Source: Polyangia bacterium (GTDB lineage: Bacteria; Myxococcota_A; Polyangia; Nannocystales; Nannocystaceae). Taken from it: DNA of 64,000 bases. Positions 60,001 through 64,000 of this stretch are shown here, piece after piece. The notes below the pieces were generated by a model. The model saw only the letters and a program-made list of their open reading frames with translations. It did not search any database and had not been told where the DNA came from. Both the position numbers and the translations under genes were made by a program. The DNA lies in assembly GCA_030429545.1 (NCBI GenBank), contig JAUIFF010000002.1, forward strand, positions 372,001 through 436,000, given 5' to 3'. How positions within the stretch are numbered: the stretch's first letter is position 1; each line of letters begins with the position of its first letter.

Positions 60001-61462
60001 CCAGGAGGAAGAACGTGCTCTTCCAAACTTGAGGCCATCCATTGATCACAAATCAGGGTGGATTGTGCGGCCGGCAAGGGCGCCAACCAAGATAAGCGTT
60101 CGCTCCATGCTTGCTGAGCAAGGGGACCAAGCCGCGACAGATTTGCTCAACCTGGCGAAAGCTAATCCTGAAGAATGCTTTGAAGTTATCAGTGACTTAC
60201 AGCCGGGGAAGCATGATCGTTCTGTTTCGAAAGCCCTCGAGCAGCTTGCTAGTAGTGGGTACTGCGAAGAGAAAATCCTGCAATTCTTCTGGGACGCTGA
60301 GGAAAAGGGGTTTGGTTGCGAACAGTACCGTAAATCGGTTGCTGAGGCCTTGAAACTGGTCGCCGAGCGAAAAGAAGTGGATGGGCTTACTGATTGTGTG
60401 TGCGAGAGGCTAAAAGATTGGTTAGACAATGCAGCGTTAGGTCGGAACAGTACGATTGTTACGAAGAAGCAAACTCCCCGTGATGACGGAATCCTCTATT
60501 CACAAAGCTATCCGAACCCGCCCAGAGATCTATCGTACAGTATTTTGACCTGCCTATACGCAGGTCTCATCCTGAGAAAAGAGCCGGCATGGGATGCTTG
60601 GCAGTTGGTGTTGGCGAGACACCTTGAGAGAGATGAGACAGTCAACGTATGGGCTCACCTCTTTCGTCATATTTTGGCATATAGAAACGCTGAAAAAAGT
60701 GACGCAGAACAATTCCTCGGCCGACTGTTCGCGAAGTACCCTCAGCTAATGGATACACCACAAGGTCTTTATCTTATTGATTGGCTTCAGGTCTCGCTTG
60801 ACCGAGAAGCGACCCGAGCGTGGATCGAAACGGTCCGTCAACGCGGGAGCCTTTGGCATGCCCAGGCATTCGGAGAGCTCCTCGCGCTGCGGAATTGGCG
60901 CTTTCAAGATGACGCCTGGGCGACTGAGCAGCTCCATGAAATCGTTAATGCGAGCCGTCCCTTCTCCGAGACGACTGCTTATGCTCGGGATGGCGTCACC
61001 GTGATGACAGCAAAACTAGTGAAGGAAGAGGGGATAGATGGCTCTCCGCTCGTGAATCGTCTTCTCGATATTGCAATGACATCGCGTGAGAACTCGTCTA
61101 CCCGCTCTCTAAACTCAGCGATTTGGACCCTCCGGGAGAGTAAGCCTTGTGAGCAAGGGGCGCAGATTTTGAGATGTTTGGTAAACAATCCTCATCACTA
61201 TCAGCATAAGACTTTTATCATACTTGATGTGCTCGGGAGCTATGTTGACGAGTACCCGGGTGTAGTGGCAGATGTTTGCGAGATGATCCTAGAACAGACA
61301 AAAGGGTGTGTCCCATCGCCCGAGAAATTGTTGGATCTCCTTGTGACTCTACAGGATACACAAGGGTATGAGGTACGTGGGTTGGATCTGTTTGATAATG
61401 CTTCTGAACTGCGGGTACACGGGCTTGAAAAGTTTCTCGAGAGTCCAGCCTTCACTATCTAG
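56927..61462 (+). CDS. C-terminal part of the CHAT-STAND NTPase protein with helical repeats
   Basis: 1511 codons from ATG 56927; real homology starts at about codon 20, downstream of the frameshift. Residues 20-190 hold the catalytic half of CHAT (His58 in LHLLCHGG, Cys96 in VLCVCRSGD). A P-loop NTPase follows: Walker A GEGGSGKS at 280-287, Walker B VVVLIDQLD about 346-354, sensor VVVACRNYEYEHD. It resembles NACHT/AAA_22 STAND modules rather than NB-ARC. The last 900 residues are helical and HEAT-like. The architecture is effector-NTPase-repeat, as in Avs and bNACHT-type defence proteins. A basic helical tail with no WD40 distinguishes it from its divergent neighbour, so the two would sense different triggers. 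Confidence 0.85.
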   Translation: MGESQEACPKPRALHSDSENHQLVVSFDSTRDVVANASRESLRKALSSDVRVLHLLCHGGPGGLLLEGEDITSPTALATTLEPFARTLRMIVLCVCRSGDQEPKNRHMGSTARELHRLGIPWVVASRSPLHFQDSVLLTEKIYAGIRNSLDDVEAAIVSARRALHEPCRGTARTGCRKYAWLSLQLYAAPTDTRAKPPTLPDALHPRKNLDHSPSTETPIRALVISKTPEELLGELDIHTQSVTGWRSTLPNGHAIPRPELEEVKQLLSDQDVRVIALLGEGGSGKSALLANLGVELESREDIFLVCLRLDSLDKSVRTLPQFQDFLGLSIPFSDAIASLSRERPVVVLIDQLDSLCNFMVQRSARLQIIMSTIGRLSRLEHVQVVVACRNYEYEHDVRFGRLEPRSINLKLPEWSEIEQILTSSGIEDLNILPSELREELRSPQVLATFLQLIQESSQADELNTYHAMRRELWEIHVLRHEDATQRKEALYELAEWLTLHERQDRPLPQMDEYRQQLGSLASGGWLTQDTQRGKISFRHQSLYEFVFSRFVVENNRSIQELVLQTQGLAVRPRLWSVLGYLREQSEKHYQQEFLALWKSNELRKHLRYLLLDFLGSVKYALPFEIGIIKHSLCQSSPNRTHAWAAVGRSAGWFQHLYKKELPEEMLKHDDPTRVHGFGLLFRAVAGYPGPVLDLVESHWLQHRKDRFVLAARLFRNLKTLGKRECDVAEKICYRLGLNHVELTALIPVLFDLQPNAAFSGIRESLRGAIDEWESRGPEDYREEVAARLAECGVPSWDTTESRIARARREDLRQLFEGSSIGTHGLGPLVEQEPAAFLEALMPEFLRGLKFLARSEFVDPMRYPGELRWPESIHMTGLVNVVAKAVTSLAKRSPSDFEDFVQRHARYDLVTVHHLILQGLTTVADKAPHAILDYLQQDRRNLWVGKNYMAPTGTYKLFREVGSTLPREIQQNLADTLFDWKRVPHPFESDAKMRREGRREFRQHRLHLLRLLNTATLDNSTRRKIQEEERALPNLRPSIDHKSGWIVRPARAPTKISVRSMLAEQGDQAATDLLNLAKANPEECFEVISDLQPGKHDRSVSKALEQLASSGYCEEKILQFFWDAEEKGFGCEQYRKSVAEALKLVAERKEVDGLTDCVCERLKDWLDNAALGRNSTIVTKKQTPRDDGILYSQSYPNPPRDLSYSILTCLYAGLILRKEPAWDAWQLVLARHLERDETVNVWAHLFRHILAYRNAEKSDAEQFLGRLFAKYPQLMDTPQGLYLIDWLQVSLDREATRAWIETVRQRGSLWHAQAFGELLALRNWRFQDDAWATEQLHEIVNASRPFSETTAYARDGVTVMTAKLVKEEGIDGSPLVNRLLDIAMTSRENSSTRSLNSAIWTLRESKPCEQGAQILRCLVNNPHHYQHKTFIILDVLGSYVDEYPGVVADVCEMILEQTKGCVPSPEKLLDLLVTLQDTQGYEVRGLDLFDNASELRVHGLEKFLESPAFTI

Positions 61463-61628
61463 GTCCTGAGCTACTGAGCGGGCTCATGCCCTCCAGTTGA
61501 GTCGAAGCTCCTACAGCGAGTCGAAGCGCACTTGGAGATCCAACCGGCCGGCGGCCCGGCACGTTTGGACGTACGTGCGAATGAACAAGAAGACAGGCTC
61601 GTCGCAATTGGTATTGCTCATGTTGCCC

Positions 61629-62810
61629 TCACTGCTCGAAACAATAAATATGAAACTCCGAAGCACACGCCAAAACCAACTCCTCATTGGTCCAGCGCGC
61701 ATCCGTCTGCGTCGTCCCTCCGGCCCGCGACTTCACCTCGACCTCTAGCGACGACCAGCTATTACACGTCTGCTCTGAAGCCAGCGTCCCATCAGCCGCG
61801 GTATTTGACCATACAATTGAAACCGACGGCTCGCCGAAATCCTCGGTCATATTGATTGGGTTTTGCAGGCTCCCATCGGTCAGGTCGTCCCACGAATTAG
61901 CCACCACCGTGCCATCGCGCAGCACATACCGTCCTGGTGAACGATAGAATCGTTGTGCTGGCGAAGTCGTCTCATCGCTCAGCCAGGCCAGGTAGTCCGA
62001 GTCTCCCTTGAACCCGGCTGTCAGCGCCCGCGAGCGGCAGATGGAGTCGGCTCCGCCTTGGATCCCTGGGTTTTCGCCGGCTCCTTTGAAGTCGCCGTCC
62101 CAGGTTTCGGCGGTTACGAACACGATTCGGTCGCGGATGCATGCTTCGTTGCAGTTTGCACTGCCGTCGCACTCCTCGACTCCTTCCAGGACGAAGTTGT
62201 CGCCGCAGGTGGCTAGCTCGCAGCTGTTGAGGCATGCGTCGGTGTTGTCGTCGTTTCCGTCATCGCACGATTCTTGGCCGGTGAACACGATGCCGTCGCC
62301 GCAAACGGCGGGCTTGCAGTCGCTTGTACATGCATCGTTTTCATTGTCGTTGCCATCGTCGCATTCCTCGATACCGGGCTCGACGATGCCGTCTCCGCAG
62401 TGGCGTAGGGGCTCGCAGGCCAGCGAGCAGCCGTCGTTGCCGTAGGTCGCGGATGAGTTGTTCTCGCCTAGGTCGCAGGTTTCGCCGGGCTGGACGAAGC
62501 CGTCACCGCATTGGGGCGCGTAGCACTGGCGGGTGCAGTTGCCGTCGTCGGCATTGTCGTCGCCCAGGTCGCACTCTTCGTCGAGTTGGACGATACCGTC
62601 GCCGCACCTAGCCTTTTTGCATGTGGTCGAGCAAAAACCGTCGTCGGCGTTTTCGTCTCCTCGGTCGCACTCCTCGGAGTGGAAGTCGATGACCCCGTTG
62701 CCGCAGCGCTCTTTTTCGACATCGTCCCAGTAACCGGAATAATCGGGAATTTCGGGGGCACAGCCAAATATTGTTGTAAGTGCAATGAGTAGGCGTCGTG
62801 GTTGCGGCAT
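61629..62810 (-). CDS. DUF4215-repeat lipoprotein, type B, second copy
   Basis: 393 residues from ATG 62810, chosen for the signal MPQPRRLLIALTTIFGC with lipobox (the frame opens 15 codons earlier). Six DUF4215 repeats (CGNGVIDFHSEECDRGDENA, CGDGIVQLDEECDLGDDNAD and others) lead to the same C-terminal domain as the gene at 34804-35982 (ADSICRSRALTAGFKGDSD, VVANSWDDLTDGSLQNPI, FHIYCFEQ). Orientation is opposite to the first copy, and a stretch of 38 nt is identical. The gene faces away from the type A copy that follows. Confidence 0.8.
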   Translation of the reverse strand: MPQPRRLLIALTTIFGCAPEIPDYSGYWDDVEKERCGNGVIDFHSEECDRGDENADDGFCSTTCKKARCGDGIVQLDEECDLGDDNADDGNCTRQCYAPQCGDGFVQPGETCDLGENNSSATYGNDGCSLACEPLRHCGDGIVEPGIEECDDGNDNENDACTSDCKPAVCGDGIVFTGQESCDDGNDDNTDACLNSCELATCGDNFVLEGVEECDGSANCNEACIRDRIVFVTAETWDGDFKGAGENPGIQGGADSICRSRALTAGFKGDSDYLAWLSDETTSPAQRFYRSPGRYVLRDGTVVANSWDDLTDGSLQNPINMTEDFGEPSVSIVWSNTAADGTLASEQTCNSWSSLEVEVKSRAGGTTQTDARWTNEELVLACASEFHIYCFEQ

Positions 62811-62930
62811 TCGTTTTCCTCCGCGCAGTAGTAGAAGTGTGCTTTGGAGACGCACCGGGTATCAGGAGTGTACGTTTTAGCGCCACTTGGTTGAAAGTGC
62901 GCGCTGCAAGAAAACAGGAAAAAAATTTCA

Positions 62931-63035
62931 GAAACCGTGCAACACGCGACGGGTTTGGCCGAACCGGGTCAACAGCGACAACTTGACATCTTTGCGCCCA
63001 ATTGCGAGCGTAAACAACCGTCGCCGGAGACTCTC
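62931..63035 (+). promoter_or_regulatory. Conserved upstream region of the second type A lipoprotein gene
   Basis: GAAACCGTGCAACA (62931-62944) and TTGACA (62983-62988) have the same 52-nt spacing as in the region before the gene at 33686. The TTGACA box is a good -35; GAGCGT at 17-nt distance is a weak -10. The region also must serve the divergent type B gene starting at 62810. Confidence 0.55.
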
Positions 63036-64000
63036 ATGAAGACCCATCTACATTTTTTCATCTTCGGCCTTGCCCTGCTCGGGTGTGAACCGAGCGAGCC
63101 GAGCACGAGTTCAGATTCTTCCGACCCAGCGACGGGAACCGGTGAGACGGAAACCGAGACGGACCCGGCGAACTCGACTGGCGACATGCCGACCACAAGT
63201 GCACCGACAACCGGGACAACAACCGACGAGCCAACCGGGACCGGGACTGACGGCGAAACCGAGTTGCCCGACGAGTCCGACACCGATGAGACCACCGGTG
63301 GCGACGAGCCGATGTGCGGTGACGGAATCGTCGACGAAGGGGAAGCTTGCGATGATGGCATCCTCGCCGACGACGGCCCATGTGTGATGGGCTGTCACCT
63401 CAACGTCTGCGGCGATGGTTACGTCCACGCCGGTGTCGAGGTTTGCGACGCGGGCGAGCAAAACGGCATCTACGGCGGTAGCTGCAGCGAAGAGTGCACG
63501 ACCGAAAACATCCCCCACTGCGGGGATGGGATCCTGCAAGAGGGTTACGAAACCTGCGAAGAGGGCGAGCAAAACGGCGACGGGGTGACGTGCGATCCGA
63601 ACCACTGCCAGTGGGGCAATTCGCGGTACATCTTTATCTCGAGTGCGACGTTCCGGGGCAACCTCGAAAGCAACCTGATCGAGGATGGCGAGACGACCGG
63701 TGTTAAACGAGCAGATGACCTTTGCCAAATCCTAGCGATTAGCGGCGGTCTGCCAGGTAGTTACTACGCGTGGTTGAGCGACAACAACGGTAATGAAATC
63801 TCCGATGTCGCAGCCCGGATGGGTGGCGGCGAGGACGGAGCAGATGTCGTGTACGTGATGCCCAAAGGTGGTGTTGTGATCGCCAATGGCTGGGATGAAC
63901 TTGTGAGCGATGGGCCTGCAGAGCCGATCATTCGGACCGAGTCGGGCGGATTACTGAATGACCTTCCCGTCCGAGTGTGGACGAATACGGCGATGGACGG
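63036..64000 (+). CDS. DUF4215-repeat lipoprotein, type A, second copy (3' end beyond window)
   Basis: 321 codons from ATG 63036 to the window end. Signal MKTHLHFFIFGLALLGC with lipobox, a Thr/Glu/Gly linker, then three DUF4215 repeats (CGDGIVDEGEACDDGILADD, CGDGYVHAGVEVCDAGEQNG, CGDGILQEGYETCEEGEQNG). The C-terminal domain follows the first copy (RYIFISSATFRGNLESNLIE, GSYYAWLSDNNGNEISDVAA, VWTNTAMDG). By comparison with the 373-residue paralog, only some 40-50 residues are missing. Probably surface exposed. Confidence 0.8.
   Translation, partial: MKTHLHFFIFGLALLGCEPSEPSTSSDSSDPATGTGETETETDPANSTGDMPTTSAPTTGTTTDEPTGTGTDGETELPDESDTDETTGGDEPMCGDGIVDEGEACDDGILADDGPCVMGCHLNVCGDGYVHAGVEVCDAGEQNGIYGGSCSEECTTENIPHCGDGILQEGYETCEEGEQNGDGVTCDPNHCQWGNSRYIFISSATFRGNLESNLIEDGETTGVKRADDLCQILAISGGLPGSYYAWLSDNNGNEISDVAARMGGGEDGADVVYVMPKGGVVIANGWDELVSDGPAEPIIRTESGGLLNDLPVRVWTNTAMD

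Overview
The window looks like a chromosome segment of a marine-type or soil myxobacterium, probably of the Nannocystineae (Plesiocystis/Enhygromyxa/Nannocystis-like). The evidence is a G+C-rich genome with many cysteine-rich DUF4215 lipoproteins, a MYXO-CTERM-like sorting tail, Hanks-type kinases (one with a PEGA tail), and very large CHAT and STAND proteins. This placement is inference from gene content. No rRNA or tRNA gene and no CRISPR array was recognised.

Region 1 (1-11.7 kb). After a KamA-type radical-SAM gene overlapping an asparagine synthase and a lipoprotein gene, nine tightly packed + strand genes (4422-11649) form a bilin locus in a bacterium with no sign of photosynthesis. They encode a [2Fe-2S] ferredoxin, a V4R protein, a Pro-rich protein, a phycobilisome-type globin, a second V4R protein, an active-looking Ser/Thr kinase, a pseudokinase, a ferredoxin-dependent bilin reductase and a heme oxygenase. 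The expected chain is heme to biliverdin (heme oxygenase), then to a phytobilin (bilin reductase plus ferredoxin), then to a globin that lacks the canonical bilin-attachment cysteine.

Region 2 (11.7-21.2 kb). Mostly chromosomal genes: a KefB-type antiporter, menB, an Ig-repeat protein, a Cys-rich lipoprotein and a tandem pair of secreted paralogs. An AIPR anti-phage gene is inserted among them. Two decayed fragments of DUF4215 lipoprotein genes lie here.

Region 3 (21.7-24.9 kb). A four-gene overlapping operon with a Septu-like ATPase + HNH core, extended by a small acidic protein and an MNT-type nucleotidyltransferase. It is a candidate extended defence system.

Region 4 (24.9-32.1 kb). An integrated element. 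One minus-strand operon carries integrase, excisionase-like protein, Xre repressor and about a dozen mostly unrecognised proteins, many small and with one membrane segment, plus cell-wall-type and SDH-type enzymes. The promoter-proximal peptidase gene is cut off at a junction with a chromosomal lipoprotein gene.

Region 5 (32.1-43.2 kb). A scrambled zone: a roughly 600-bp array of 15-bp repeats, a pair of DUF4215 lipoproteins, a three-gene module whose kinase is destroyed, a second copy of an integrase fragment, an in-frame protease-lipoprotein fusion, and a trypsin N-terminus lying on the opposite strand to the rest of the protease.

Region 6 (43.3-61.5 kb). Four caspase-fold (clan CD) proteins side by side: a C25/gingipain-like protease, a 2229-residue TPR-CHAT protein, a CHAT-NB-ARC-WD40 protein, and a divergent CHAT-NTPase-helical-repeat protein split by a frameshift. 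This resembles a bacterial NLR/caspase cell-death or phage-defence cluster.

Region 7 (61.6-64 kb). A second pair of the DUF4215 lipoproteins, now divergent, the last running off the window. The two pairs bracket regions 5-6 and include an inverted, locally near-identical sequence.
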